DNA of 32,673 nucleotides from Hyphomicrobiales bacterium (GCA_027484655.1 JAIXSM010000025.1:1-32673), one strand, 5' to 3'; positions 7,410 through 15,412 are shown, counted from the stretch's first letter. Made by a program: numbers and translations. Notes: a model not told the origin generated them from the sequence alone.

Positions 7410-8846
7410 TTATGAGGCGCTGAACAGGCGCCGCACATCCTGCCGCGCGATCTTTTCCATTCCCCCTCGCGGAATCGAATCGACGCGCCGCGTTCGGCTG
7501 ATAGGCACATTGATCTTCTGCGCCGCCAGCCATGCCGTAAGAGCGGACGCCGTGAGTTCGACGTCGCCGATCAACGCTACGCACACCTGCGGCAGTTGGC
7601 CTGAAGCCCCATCAATGCGAACTACAGCTGCGTCCCGAATGTCGGGGTGCCGGATGAGGGCCGCCTCGATGATTTCGGGCGCAAACTTCACGCCGCCAGC
7701 GTTGATGACTTCGTCAAAACGTCCTGTAATCGCCAGGAGGCCATCGGCGTCGATGAAGCCAACATCTCCCGGATAGAACCATTCATCCCCGTGCGCGGGC
7801 AGATGCAGATCCCCGCCAGCGTGGAAGGGGGCGCCCATCACGTCCGAGCGAATCCCGAGCAGACCCTCGCTGGCTGGCTCCAGTGTGAGCGGATCGACGA
7901 TCTTGACCTGAGACGTCACGACATAGCGGCCCTCGCCCGGTCGTCTTTTCAGCATATCTCCGGCCGAAATGCCTGCGGTTCCGGCCTCGGTTGATGCGTA
8001 GATGACATCGACGCCCGCCTCGAATGCAATCCGAAGGTCCGCGATGTCGGATGCAGAAATGGGGCCGCCTCCGGTGGTGATGCGCCGCACCGAGCGCACA
8101 TTTACCCGCATCTTGCGCTGATGCGCGAGCAGCTCAAGCACCTGGGCCGATGACCCCGCGATCAACTCGACCGAATGTTTCGCAATCATCTGGACTGCCG
8201 TGGGCGCATTGGGCGCGATGCAGATTGTGCGCCCCAGCCTGAGAAGCCCGAACGCGAGATCAAAGCCCACCAAAACCTGCACGCCGAACTGCGACAGCAC
8301 AACGCGTTCCGCGCCGACTTTCCAGAACGTCTCCCACTCGATGGAGCGGCTCATGGCGGCGTAACTGTGGGCGATTGGCTTTCTGACGCCGGTGGAACCG
8401 GAGGTGAGCGACACGCGCATCACCTGGTTCCCGGCAGGTTCGATGACGCGCCAGTCCGCGAGGTTTACCCGCCGCGTGATCCACCGATCATCATAACGGT
8501 GGGCCCGAACACCCTCGATCTGAGCGTCCGCGTCGGTAAGGGCATCAGTTGCGCCGACATCGAGCATCAGGTTTGCCGCCTGCTCGGGGACTGACGCCGT
8601 CGCGTACCCTTCCTTCATCAGCGCGGCGAGAATGATCAGGTGAATGACCGGATGGCGGATCGAGACGGCGACGACCCTGCTGCGATCAAGTCCTAGTTCA
8701 ATGATATGATCGGCGGCCGAGGCCACATGCGACACGAAATCCCGGTACGTGATCACACGATCCGCAAGCGCGAAGGCGGGACGATCCGGATAGGTTCGCG
8801 CAGTGACGTAAATGGGGTGAAGAACGTTGATCATGGTGGTTTGCAT
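7410..8846 (-). CDS. Stand-alone adenylate-forming ligase (acyl-CoA synthetase/AMP-binding family)
   Basis: This 478-residue protein of the ANL superfamily would activate a carboxylic acid with ATP to an acyl-adenylate, then transfer it to CoA or a carrier. Motifs in order are the P-loop-like A3 core SLTSGSTGVRKP (residues 146-157), A5 YASTEAG (283-289), A7 YPGDVGF (358-364), A8 GRFDEVINAGGVK (375-387) and the A10 loop GGMEKIAR with the presumed catalytic Lys465. It is shorter than typical acyl-CoA synthetases (about 550), mostly in the N-terminal domain, but all core motifs are present. There is no fused carrier domain and no biosynthetic neighbour, so the substrate is unknown. No clear Shine-Dalgarno was seen; an in-frame ATG four codons downstream is an alternative start. 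It lies downstream of the Omp gene but is separated from it by a terminator. Confidence 0.88.
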   Translation of the reverse strand: MQTTMINVLHPIYVTARTYPDRPAFALADRVITYRDFVSHVASAADHIIELGLDRSRVVAVSIRHPVIHLIILAALMKEGYATASVPEQAANLMLDVGATDALTDADAQIEGVRAHRYDDRWITRRVNLADWRVIEPAGNQVMRVSLTSGSTGVRKPIAHSYAAMSRSIEWETFWKVGAERVVLSQFGVQVLVGFDLAFGLLRLGRTICIAPNAPTAVQMIAKHSVELIAGSSAQVLELLAHQRKMRVNVRSVRRITTGGGPISASDIADLRIAFEAGVDVIYASTEAGTAGISAGDMLKRRPGEGRYVVTSQVKIVDPLTLEPASEGLLGIRSDVMGAPFHAGGDLHLPAHGDEWFYPGDVGFIDADGLLAITGRFDEVINAGGVKFAPEIIEAALIRHPDIRDAAVVRIDGASGQLPQVCVALIGDVELTASALTAWLAAQKINVPISRTRRVDSIPRGGMEKIARQDVRRLFSAS

Positions 8847-8889
8847 CGGGTGAGCCGCGACGGCCAGACAGCCAGCCTGTCATAAAATC

Positions 8890-8918
8890 TAAAAAACCCA
8901 GGGTCGCAAGACCCTGGG
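8890..8918 (-). terminator. Intrinsic terminator of the Omp31-like gene
   Basis: A perfect 9-bp stem (CCCAGGGTC / GACCCTGGG, 8897-8905 and 8910-8918) with a GCAA loop is followed in the minus direction by a run of Us (8890-8896). It lies about 30 bp past the stop of the Omp gene and before the ligase gene, so the two minus-strand genes are probably separate transcripts. Confidence 0.9.
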
Positions 8919-8948
8919 CAAGGCGCTTCCGCTCTCAGAGGAAGTCTA

Positions 8949-9716
8949 TCAGTAACGCGCAACCACCGGCGCAGCCGAGCCGCCGAAGCGGTAGTTCAGG
9001 CCGACGCGGCCGATCACAGCCTTGTCCGTAAAGTGCATGTATTCAGCGTAGGTGGAACCGGACACTTCCTTGTACTTCTTGGTTCCGAAGTCGGCATAAA
9101 GGCCTTCAATCTTCAGCGACAGGTTCGACGTCAGAGCGTGCTCGATGCCCGCGCCCACGACCCAACCGGAACGGTTGACGTTGCCGAAGTCCTCGAACTG
9201 CGGATCAGAGTCGCTGGAAAAGGTCTGATTGAACGAGGCGAACGCATAACCACCGGTCGCATAAACGAGCGTGCGGTCGAAGGCGACGCCAAGGCGCCCG
9301 CGAACGGTGCCGAGGGTGCGAATCGAGGAAGTGATCGAGTTGATAGCACCGACAGCGTAGCCGTAGGACTGGATCTGCGTCGCGTTGACGCCACCGAAGC
9401 CCGCGGAGAAGTCGGCTTCGACGCCGAGGACGATGTTGCCCATCTGGTAATTATAGCCGACGGACGCGCCGACGAGAGCGCCGCCGCCGTTGCCCTTGAC
9501 ATCATAGCCATCGTCACCAGCGGCGTACGTATAGAAGCCCTTTTCGCTGGTCGACAGGCCGAGAGCGCCAGCCGAAGCGCCGACATAGAAGCCGGACCAC
9601 GTGAACACGGGAGCCGGGGCGAGAGCGGCCGGAGCGGTACGCGAGGGGAGGTCCGCCGCGAAGGCTGAGGCCGAAGCCAGGCCGAGCGCGATGGTGCCAA
9701 GCAGGATGTTTTTCAT
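8949..9716 (-). CDS. Omp25/Omp31-family outer-membrane beta-barrel protein
   Basis: This 255-residue protein has a classical signal peptide (MKNILLGTIALGLASASAFA, cleavage before ADLPSR) and then the WSGFYVGASAGALG strand that opens this family's eight-stranded barrel. Alternating aromatic/Gly strands follow (GYNYQMGNIVLGVEADF, VRGRLGVAFDRTLVYATGGYAF, SGWVVGAGIEHALTSNLSLKIE) and it ends in a terminal barrel strand VGLNYRFGG. Such proteins are abundant outer-membrane structural porin-like proteins in Hyphomicrobiales. AAGGA lies about 9 nt before the ATG. The gene is monocistronic, with an intrinsic terminator downstream and an array of palindromes 85-140 bp upstream that may control it. Confidence 0.93.
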   Translation of the reverse strand: MKNILLGTIALGLASASAFAADLPSRTAPAALAPAPVFTWSGFYVGASAGALGLSTSEKGFYTYAAGDDGYDVKGNGGGALVGASVGYNYQMGNIVLGVEADFSAGFGGVNATQIQSYGYAVGAINSITSSIRTLGTVRGRLGVAFDRTLVYATGGYAFASFNQTFSSDSDPQFEDFGNVNRSGWVVGAGIEHALTSNLSLKIEGLYADFGTKKYKEVSGSTYAEYMHFTDKAVIGRVGLNYRFGGSAAPVVARY

Positions 9717-9799
9717 ACTTATGCTTCCTTTAGCCAGAATTTACGGTTTGGTACTAAATCAATTCACTGAACCCCAGCAATACTAACACCTGACATCAT

Positions 9800-9855
9800 G
9801 ATACTAGTATGGGGTATATTCATACTAGTATGGTCAGATATGCATACTAGTATGG
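9800..9855. promoter_or_regulatory. Three phased copies of the palindrome ATACTAGTAT (putative operator array)
   Basis: ATACTAGTAT begins at 9801, 9822 and 9844. The second and third copies are the full 12-bp palindrome CATACTAGTATG, and all three are followed by GG. Spacings of 21 and 22 bp equal two helical turns, so the sites face the same side of the DNA. They lie 85-140 bp upstream of the minus-strand Omp gene, and no convincing plus-strand gene follows. This looks like a multi-site operator; the regulator is unknown. Confidence 0.6.
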
Positions 9856-10108
9856 CGAAGCCCCGCTTGAGGATAAAGAGGCTGGATTCGCCTCTGCTTA
9901 TGCTTTTTCGAGGCCACGACGCCACGCTGTCTCACAAGATTGGCGTCGCAGAAGATGAACTGCGCCATCAGCAGTCCGGGGCCACCAGGCTGTTGAAAAC
10001 GGACATCCCTCGCGTTTCTCGGGGGACGGGCGGTGATTTTCAGCGTGGAAAGACCAACGGGCGGTCATGTGGCGTGGTTGCGGTGACCATCGCTTCTTCC
10101 CCCACCTT

Positions 10109-10230
10109 TCAGGCCACCGGACACATTTCGCCCCTCGCATCGAGACGTCTGCGTAGGCGCACGACATTGTAGACCACGAAAGTGACGACGAAGACGGCGG
10201 GCGCCATGCGAGCCCGCGCACTTTCAGCTG
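10109..10230 (-). pseudogene. Possible IS5-type transposase C-terminal remnant
   Basis: The minus-strand frame ends APAVFVVTFVVYNVVRLRRRL plus a short tail. Many IS4/IS5-type transposases end with a helix of the form 'FT-AAYNLIRLPKLL', so this is probably a decayed C-terminus. Evidence is limited to that short motif. The neighbouring stretch from 9857 to 10108 contains no gene I can support. Confidence 0.35.
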
Positions 10231-10318
10231 CTCTAGCTGTCACCTCTCTGTAGGCTGCGCGTCCGATCCGTCGGAGGAACACTGGGTTGCGAAGCTTCAG
10301 GTCTGAAGGAAAGATCAG

Positions 10319-10815
10319 ATGAACCTCGACAAGAACGCCCGTTTGGCGCCGTTGGGGCGGGAGCGGATCGTCAGGTCGGTTATGAACGGGCATGCGCCTG
10401 AGGGCGCCGCATCGGCCGTGGGCGTCTGCCCGCGGACAGTCCGCAAGTGGGTTGCGCGGTTTACAGCCGAGCGGGTAGACGGCCTGCAAGATCTGCCCAC
10501 CCGAGCGCGTCGGCTCAACCGTCCCACACCTCGGTCTCAAGCGCAGCGCAGCGCTCGAACCGGCGCAGACCGCCCGCTACTACGAACGCCAACAATCAGG
10601 TAAATTGGTCCATCATGAGAACAAGAAGCTCGGCCGTTGCGACCGGATCAGCCATCCCGTCATCGGAGAACGGAAGGGCCAGAGCAACAGCCGCGGTGTT
10701 GGATGGGAGATCGCCCACTTCTGCATCGATGACGCCGCGCGCGTCTCATTCACCAACTGACGCATCTTACGAAGTGGATGTTTCTGGCGCGACTGTGCTC
10801 CAAGTTCCACGTAGC
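10319..10815 (+). pseudogene. IS481-family transposase remnant (frameshifted and deleted)
   Basis: The first frame starts MNLDKNARLAPLGRERIVR and continues with GVCPRTVRKWVARFTAE, then RARRLNRPTP. This is the N-terminal helix-turn-helix region of IS481 transposases. After about 10530 the match jumps to another frame beginning RYYERQQSGKLVH and continuing KKLGRCDRISH and GVGWEIAHFCIDDAARVSF, the start of the DDE catalytic core (GWxxxHxxIDDxxR). The intervening HTH-to-core segment is largely deleted, a frameshift separates the halves, a TGA follows at about 10758, and the rest of the core is missing. Confidence 0.85.
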
Positions 10816-11230
10816 TGAAAAGCGCCCCTGTGCTCTCAACCATTCCGCGCGAGTCATCCGCCTGCCAATGGTGGGATTGGATCACGATTGCGTGACGTAA
10901 ACGGGCGACTTCTCCAACAGACGGATGGCAGGGAAAGTAAAAAGACAACACAAGCGTGAGAAACCCGACTTCTTAACATCCATTCGATGACAATGCCTCC
11001 GAATCGGATAATTTTTCGTCTTATATAGGTTGCGAACTTCTCCAGAAAGTAGATGATCATTTGGGGCGAACAAATTTTTATTGCGCTCTGGATCGACCAT
11101 CTCCTTTTTTGATTATCGATAGATGATCATCCGATGACAAGATGTCGCAGAGAGTCATAACCCTAAACGTGTTTTGGATTATCGTCGCCCTGCTGTTTCG
11201 TATAGGCACGGTTAAGAGTTTGAGGATCCA
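10816..11230. promoter_or_regulatory. Gene-free upstream region of the response regulator with a repeated TGATCA site
   Basis: No gene is supported here. The AT-rich stretch contains the 11-mer TAGATGATCAT twice, at 11050-11060 and 11120-11130. Each copy is built on the palindrome GATGATCATY and their starts are exactly 70 bp apart. Both lie 100-180 bp upstream of the response-regulator start, so they could be regulator-binding sites. This is inference from the repeat alone. Confidence 0.35.
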
Positions 11231-11869
11231 TTGCCAAGCACCGTTCTGATCGTGGAAGATAATTTGGAGTTTCAATGGCTCCTGGTCTCATCTCTCAAGA
11301 TGACTGGTCAGCAATGGACCGTGACGATCTGCAACAACTTTTGTGAGGCCTCCTATCAAATTGAAAGCTACAAAGGCAGCTTTGACCTCGCCTTGGTCGA
11401 TATCGGATTGCCTGATGGAAATGGGATCGACGTTATTTCACAACTAAATCAATCTAATTCTGATATGCCGATCTTAGTGTTATCAGTCATGCGTAGTGAA
11501 CAAGTTTTAGTCGACGCTATTCGAGCTGGAGCCAAGGGATATATTCTTAAAGAAGATGATAATATTTCAATAGTACAATCTATAGAACAGGTGCTTAAAT
11601 ACGAGTACACCATTAGCCCTTCCCTTGCTCGCTATCTGTTCCGTCTTGCGCAAACACAAGACAAACGCCCGGATAGCTTCCAACTCACGAAGCAAGAGAC
11701 TATGGTTCTGCAGAACCTCGCAGACGGCCTCACATATCAGGAGTCTGCAGACAGGATGGGGATCTCGATTTCCACGATCCGTTCTCATATACAAAAGCTC
11801 TATCGCAAGTTGAATGCTAACAGCGGCTCTGAAGCTGTCGCAAAAGGAAAAGCTGCTGGCATCATTTAG
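11231..11869 (+). CDS. NarL/FixJ-family response regulator
   Basis: This 212-residue two-component regulator has a receiver domain (residues about 3-120) with the acidic pocket at VEDN (E9/D10), the phosphoacceptor Asp57 in ALVDIGLPDGNG, and the conserved Lys107 in GYILK. A LuxR-type helix-turn-helix (about 147-210) contains LTKQETMVLQNLADGLTYQE and STIRSHIQKLYRKLN. The start is a TTG with GAGGA 4 nt upstream; no better ATG precedes the receiver domain. Codons are AT-richer than in flanking genes. It faces the kinase/binding-protein pair on the minus strand, which is its probable cognate input. Confidence 0.92.
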   Translation: MPSTVLIVEDNLEFQWLLVSSLKMTGQQWTVTICNNFCEASYQIESYKGSFDLALVDIGLPDGNGIDVISQLNQSNSDMPILVLSVMRSEQVLVDAIRAGAKGYILKEDDNISIVQSIEQVLKYEYTISPSLARYLFRLAQTQDKRPDSFQLTKQETMVLQNLADGLTYQESADRMGISISTIRSHIQKLYRKLNANSGSEAVAKGKAAGII

Positions 11870-11896
11870 TGCCTGACGAAAGTTTTTGTCCAACCG

Positions 11897-11982
11897 CTAG
11901 AGCGTTTTCCGTCCAGGTGGATGCCGGTTGAACGTCAGAAAATGCGTAAAAACAAAAATCTAGAGCGGACGAGCTGCTGGAA
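11897..11982 (+). repeat. CTAGAGC-bounded dispersed repeat, degenerate copy 1
   Basis: It begins CTAGAGC, continues TTTTCCGTCCAGGTGGATG, CCGGTTG and AATGCGTAAAAACAAAAA, then CTAGAGCGGACGA. The same string order occurs in reverse orientation at 23322-23425. The palindromic right arm, perfect in copy 2, is mismatched here and runs into the last codons of the kinase gene (possible end at 12003). It looks like a small non-coding MITE- or REP-like element. Confidence 0.7.
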
Positions 11983-13059
11983 TCAGGTCGGCTTCCCCTC
12001 TAGGGTCAGATCAACAGTCGTCCCGAGTTCGCTTCTAATGTCGAGCTGAGCACCAAGTGCATGAGCCCGTCGCCTCATATTCCGAATACCGTTCCCTGGC
12101 ACTTGAGTTCCCTGGTCAAAACCCTTCCCGTTATCCCGGATTGTTATTTGAAGCTGTTGATCCAAGAAGATAGCATTGAGTTCAATCTCGGTTGCGGCGC
12201 TGTGCTGTATAGCATTACTGATTCCTTCCTGGACAATTCTCAAGATCTGGATGAGAGATTCCTGTGAGTAAAAAGGAGCATTTTTGACATCCAGGTTGAA
12301 CCGAAGTTTTATGCCTGATCGTTGCAATCTTCGCTCCAATCGAAATTGCAGATCGATTAAGGCTTCGTAAAGAGATAAAACATCATCTTTCATGACGTCG
12401 ACTATTAGCTGAAGATCAGCGATACATTCGTTGAATACCTTGATAGTTTCCGCTTGCGACAATCCCTCCCTTTGCGCTTGAACTCGAGCTGACACTAGTT
12501 GAGAACCAAAACCATCATGTAATTCATGGACCAACCTCTCCCGCTCTCTAAGCTTGGCTTCAGTCGCTTTCGCGATCGAAAGTTGCTCATTGGCCCACTG
12601 CTCATTTGCTGAAAAATACCCAACAATAAGCAGATTCAAACCTATGAAATGAGCAATATAGAACCCCGCAAACACTATCGATATCAAGAGAGCGACATTC
12701 TGAGCATGATATGGGGCTGCGTCCAATGACCGCCCTTCAATCACCAGAAGTCCTAGCCGCAACGAAAGAGTGACGAATTGAAGAATGAGCAACCCAACAA
12801 TCATTTTGATACGCTTTTTTCGGCGTTCAAAGTTGTGAGCCAACACTTCGATTAATTGCCATACGGCAATTATGATTGAAACGATGAGTATGATCATAAG
12901 ATGATAGATAATAATTTTGTACTGAAAAAGCACCTCAAGGCAAAAACCCAAAATCAAGTTTGTAATTGCCAAGACCATCACGACCATCAGCGGCAAGCGA
13001 AAATTTATTAAAAACGACTTATTTACGTTCTCAGAAATTTGAAAGATGGACCGGGTCAT
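11983..13059 (-). CDS. NarL-type membrane sensor histidine kinase (HisKA_3 + HATPase)
   Basis: I place the start at ATG 13059 (358 residues), 7 nt after the upstream gene's stop; a longer frame from 13137 would overlap that gene. The N-terminal half has about five hydrophobic helices (for example LPLMVVMVLAITNLILGFCL, MIILIVSIIIAVW, MIVGLLILQFVTLSL) and no evident periplasmic domain. A dimerisation/phosphoacceptor helix follows, with the family motif RERLVHELHDGFGSQL (His181 in ELHD). The HATPase domain shows an N-box (EGISNAIQHSA), DNGKGF and GNGIRNMRRRA. It probably autophosphorylates and signals to the facing NarL-type regulator. Its final codons coincide with the arm of a dispersed repeat, so the C-terminus may have been remodelled. 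It is AT-rich relative to the surroundings. Confidence 0.9.
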   Translation of the reverse strand: MTRSIFQISENVNKSFLINFRLPLMVVMVLAITNLILGFCLEVLFQYKIIIYHLMIILIVSIIIAVWQLIEVLAHNFERRKKRIKMIVGLLILQFVTLSLRLGLLVIEGRSLDAAPYHAQNVALLISIVFAGFYIAHFIGLNLLIVGYFSANEQWANEQLSIAKATEAKLRERERLVHELHDGFGSQLVSARVQAQREGLSQAETIKVFNECIADLQLIVDVMKDDVLSLYEALIDLQFRLERRLQRSGIKLRFNLDVKNAPFYSQESLIQILRIVQEGISNAIQHSAATEIELNAIFLDQQLQITIRDNGKGFDQGTQVPGNGIRNMRRRAHALGAQLDIRSELGTTVDLTLEGKPT

Positions 13060-13066
13060 CGCAGGA

Positions 13067-14104
13067 CTACTTTTTGGAAAAAACAAAAGGAAGCCGCTCA
13101 CGGAACGTACGTGAGCAGTTCTCGGAGATTTGATCACATTCGGATGACCATTTCTCGAAGCCCTTGTGCTTCATGGTCTCTTGGAGAAACTGAATGTCAT
13201 CCATAGAAGGAACGACATTTGTCAGTTTGTAACTTACGCCTAGGTTGCATTCTGCGCCAGTGTTACATGCGGCACTCGCCGAATGAATCGTCTCTGCATA
13301 GCTCCAGATCGCTTCAGCATTCTGTTCAAACGCACGCAGCAGAATTTTTTGTTGGCCTGGCGATAGACGGTTCCAAGTCGCCAAGCGAATGACATGACCG
13401 TTCAGGCCAAGCGTTAGGGTGATCGGATAGAAGTGCGTCGTGTACTTTGGCCATCCTGAAAAATTCGCTGAGGCGGAACTGGTAACGGCACAATCGATTA
13501 GGCCAATCCTCAGCGCTTCCAGGACATCGTCGTAGGCAATCGAGACTGGAATAGCGTTGAGGCTTGTTACTAATGACTCGAGCGATGGACCAGCTATTCG
13601 GACTTTGAAGCCTTCGATATCTCGCAGTGAGCTTATGGGCTTGCGGCAAAACATGACTTGCGGACCAAATGGCCAGATAGAAAGTAACTTGGCACCGAAT
13701 TCACTCTGAAGTCTCTGGTCGATTACATCTGAATACGCACGGACGACGGACCGACCGGTTTCGAAGTTTATGTTCAGTCCCGCCAGATCAACACCCATCA
13801 ATTCAGGCATCACAGACGAGTTTTGTATGAAACGCAAAGATACTAGATCGATACTGCCGTCTTTCAACATTGATAATTGGTACGTGTCTTTATAGCCAAC
13901 CATCTCCAAAGAGCGATAGCGTATACGAATTGGCAAGCCAGTATTGCTAGCAAGTCCTTCAAAGAAAGGGCGCTCTAGATTGCTTTGGATAAAGCCAGTG
14001 GAAGCGGGCTGCCCAACGACTTCGATCGAGACAATGTCAAAGCGAACCCAAGCCCAAGCAGAAATGGTTACGATTAAGGCCGCGACCAGCACTCTTGTTA
14101 TCAT
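13067..14104 (-). CDS. TRAP-type (DctP-like) solute-binding protein without a transporter, coupled to the kinase
   Basis: This 345-residue protein starts at ATG 14104, with GGAG 5 nt upstream; a GTG two codons earlier overlaps that Shine-Dalgarno and is less likely. It begins with a hydrophobic helix (TRVLVAALIVTISAWAWV) lacking a clear cleavage site, so it may be membrane-anchored in the periplasm. Motifs fit DctP-family binding proteins: PFFEGLASNTG near the start, SLRDIEGFKVRIAGP in the middle, then YDDVLEALRIGLIDCAV and WNRLSPGQQKIL. No TRAP permease (DctQ/DctM) genes are nearby. The gene ends 7 nt before the histidine-kinase start, implying one transcript. The inferred role is to present a ligand to the membrane kinase. 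Four Cys in the C-terminal third could form disulfides. Confidence 0.82.
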   Translation of the reverse strand: MITRVLVAALIVTISAWAWVRFDIVSIEVVGQPASTGFIQSNLERPFFEGLASNTGLPIRIRYRSLEMVGYKDTYQLSMLKDGSIDLVSLRFIQNSSVMPELMGVDLAGLNINFETGRSVVRAYSDVIDQRLQSEFGAKLLSIWPFGPQVMFCRKPISSLRDIEGFKVRIAGPSLESLVTSLNAIPVSIAYDDVLEALRIGLIDCAVTSSASANFSGWPKYTTHFYPITLTLGLNGHVIRLATWNRLSPGQQKILLRAFEQNAEAIWSYAETIHSASAACNTGAECNLGVSYKLTNVVPSMDDIQFLQETMKHKGFEKWSSECDQISENCSRTFRERLPFVFSKK

Positions 14105-14251
14105 GACCACTCCAGTCCACGACTTTTTCTAGGTTGTCGAAACTGTGAGTGTCAAATCGAAATTGTTCCGGTTCAGGCATTGCCACGAAGGGGTAAACAG
14201 CCCTTGGGCGTGCCTATTTTTTGATTACTTTTTGTGCGTTTGCCAATTCGG

Positions 14252-14452
14252 CTACCTTGTCAGCTTAGTTCGCGGCATCGGTTTCGGGCGCAGCGCGTTC
14301 GCGAGTTCCTCATACGTGACGATGCGCCGATAAGGAATTCGTCGGGCGATGGTCAGGATGACGCCCCGGTCGTCACTCTTCGCCGCCCCTCTAACGCGAT
14401 GGCGCATCGCAGGGATGTCGCACTGCTCGCCACACGGGTGCAGATCCAGCAT
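14252..14452 (-). CDS. Small prophage-type protein, unknown function
   Basis: I choose the ATG at 14452 because GGAGGG lies 7 nt upstream; this gives 66 residues. The sequence (MLDLHPCGEQCDIPAMRH..., DDRGVILTIARRIPYRRIVTYEELANAL) has basic and helical segments that could be DNA-binding, but I do not recognise the family. It overlaps the end of the coiled-coil gene upstream by 62 bp in another frame. It sits in a run of tiny, overlapping minus-strand genes typical of phage early regions. Confidence 0.45.
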   Translation of the reverse strand: MLDLHPCGEQCDIPAMRHRVRGAAKSDDRGVILTIARRIPYRRIVTYEELANALRPKPMPRTKLTR

Positions 14453-14654
14453 TCTTACTCCCTCCATCGTTCGCACCACCGTTGACGCTATCAATCGCTT
14501 CGCCAGCCCCGCCATCGCCTGCCCGCAGCCGAGCCACCTCGACCTCGATGACATCAAGACGCGCCCTCAGCCTCTGGTTCTCAGTCACCAGCAGGCGCAC
14601 CGCGTTATGGGCGAGCGCCAGATCACCGCGCAGCCTGCGCGCCTCCTCGCTCAT
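14391..14654 (-). CDS. Small coiled-coil protein of a prophage early region
   Basis: The ATG at 14654 has AAGGA 6 nt upstream and overlaps the stop of a 22-codon frame (MAAVVISTADLEIG..., start 14720) in an ATGA arrangement, which suggests translational coupling. The 87-residue product has a predicted coiled coil (EEARRLRGDLALAHNAVRLL, ENQRLRARLDVIEVEVARLR) and then a Gly/Asn/Ser-rich tail of low complexity. The tail overlaps the next gene in another frame and may not be conserved. Function unknown. Confidence 0.45.
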   Translation of the reverse strand: MSEEARRLRGDLALAHNAVRLLVTENQRLRARLDVIEVEVARLRAGDGGAGEAIDSVNGGANDGGSKNAGSAPVWRAVRHPCDAPSR

Positions 14655-14744
14655 TCGAAGTCCTTCGCGGTCCAACAACCGATCTCGAGGTCGGCGGTGG
14701 AGATCACCACGGCGGCCATGCACGCTGTCAAGAACCCACGCGGA

Positions 14745-14960
14745 TCATGCCGACGCTACCTTTGCCTTGCGCTTTGCCCGGCGGCGGGCGCTGCGGCGCG
14801 CCGGCTTGTGATCGGATCGAGGTTTCGGGCCGGTGAGCGGCGCAAGCGCGTTGACGCGCGAGATGGTCAGCCCGAGTTGTTGAGCGATCTGTTTGGCGGG
14901 GCGCCGCGGGGTTGGCGAAAGCGGGGTTGGGCGTTCGACCCGATCCGTGGCAGCGCGCGC
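14745..14960 (-). pseudogene. Helix-turn-helix protein with basic tail, start lost or frameshifted
   Basis: The frame ending at TGA 14745-14747 reads TPRRPAKQIAQQLGLTISRV, a likely helix-turn-helix, and then a strongly basic tail (KPARRSARRRAKRKAKVASA). No start codon precedes it before the stop at 14964. In another frame an ATG at 14967 starts MRCARCHGSGR, a zinc-ribbon-like CxxC opening that overlaps that stop. One explanation is a single frameshift joining MRCARC... to the HTH. It probably belonged to the same prophage. Confidence 0.4.
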
Positions 14961-14963
14961 ACC

Positions 14964-15108
14964 TCATCGCACCGCCACGCCGTTAACGTTGAGCGCCGCC
15001 GCAATAAACCGAGAAGCCCGCGCCAATGCCACGTTCGCAGTGCTGCGCGGCCAGCCCTTTTTCTTGCAGAGGCGCGAAAACTTCACGTGCGGCGTAGATC
15101 GGCGCCTG
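14964..15108 (-). pseudogene. C-terminal fragment of a DUF6362-like phage protein
   Basis: The frame ending at TGA 14964-14966 reads VKFSRLCKKKGWPRSTANVA, then LARASRFIAAALNVNGVAVR. The pattern 'basic CxxKGW-RST ... helix ... AALN-GGVAVR' matches the C-terminal helix-turn-helix end of DUF6362-type phage proteins as I remember them. The N-terminus is missing: the frame is closed by a stop at about 15120. Confidence 0.4.
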
Positions 15109-15412
15109 CGCTACGCTGCTTGGGGGTGAAATTTCTTCGAATACCCAGGAGGCCAATGAAACTTCTTCCAAGCCTATCCGACGGCTCATAGAATCCGCAT
15201 AAGCTATGGTTCCAAAGCGAAAGATTGCTATTCTTTCATTCGAAGCTCGCTGGCGACGCGGTGTTTCGCATGGATCTCGCGAGGCTCATGTAGCGCGCCT
15301 CACCGGCGTCTTCTTGACGAGTTTAGGAACGTGGGGGGCGAGCCGATGTACGCCCGCCCAGCGGCTGCAGGGCCTTCTCACAACCCACGCTCTGCAAGCG
15401 ACGAGGCGATCC

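Noticed and set aside
9798-10172. 124-residue plus-strand frame starting in the palindrome array
   Set aside because: Its first residues merely translate the repeated ATACTAGTATGG sites and the rest has no recognisable features.
13060-13137. 26-residue N-terminal extension of the histidine kinase
   Set aside because: It would overlap the binding-protein gene's 3' end; the ATG at 13059 follows that gene's stop directly.
15206-15412. N-terminal extension of the terminase-like frame and a possible separate gene
   Set aside because: No recognisable domain; the helix-turn-helix protein most naturally starts at ATG 15413, and the upstream 200 bp look like junction sequence.
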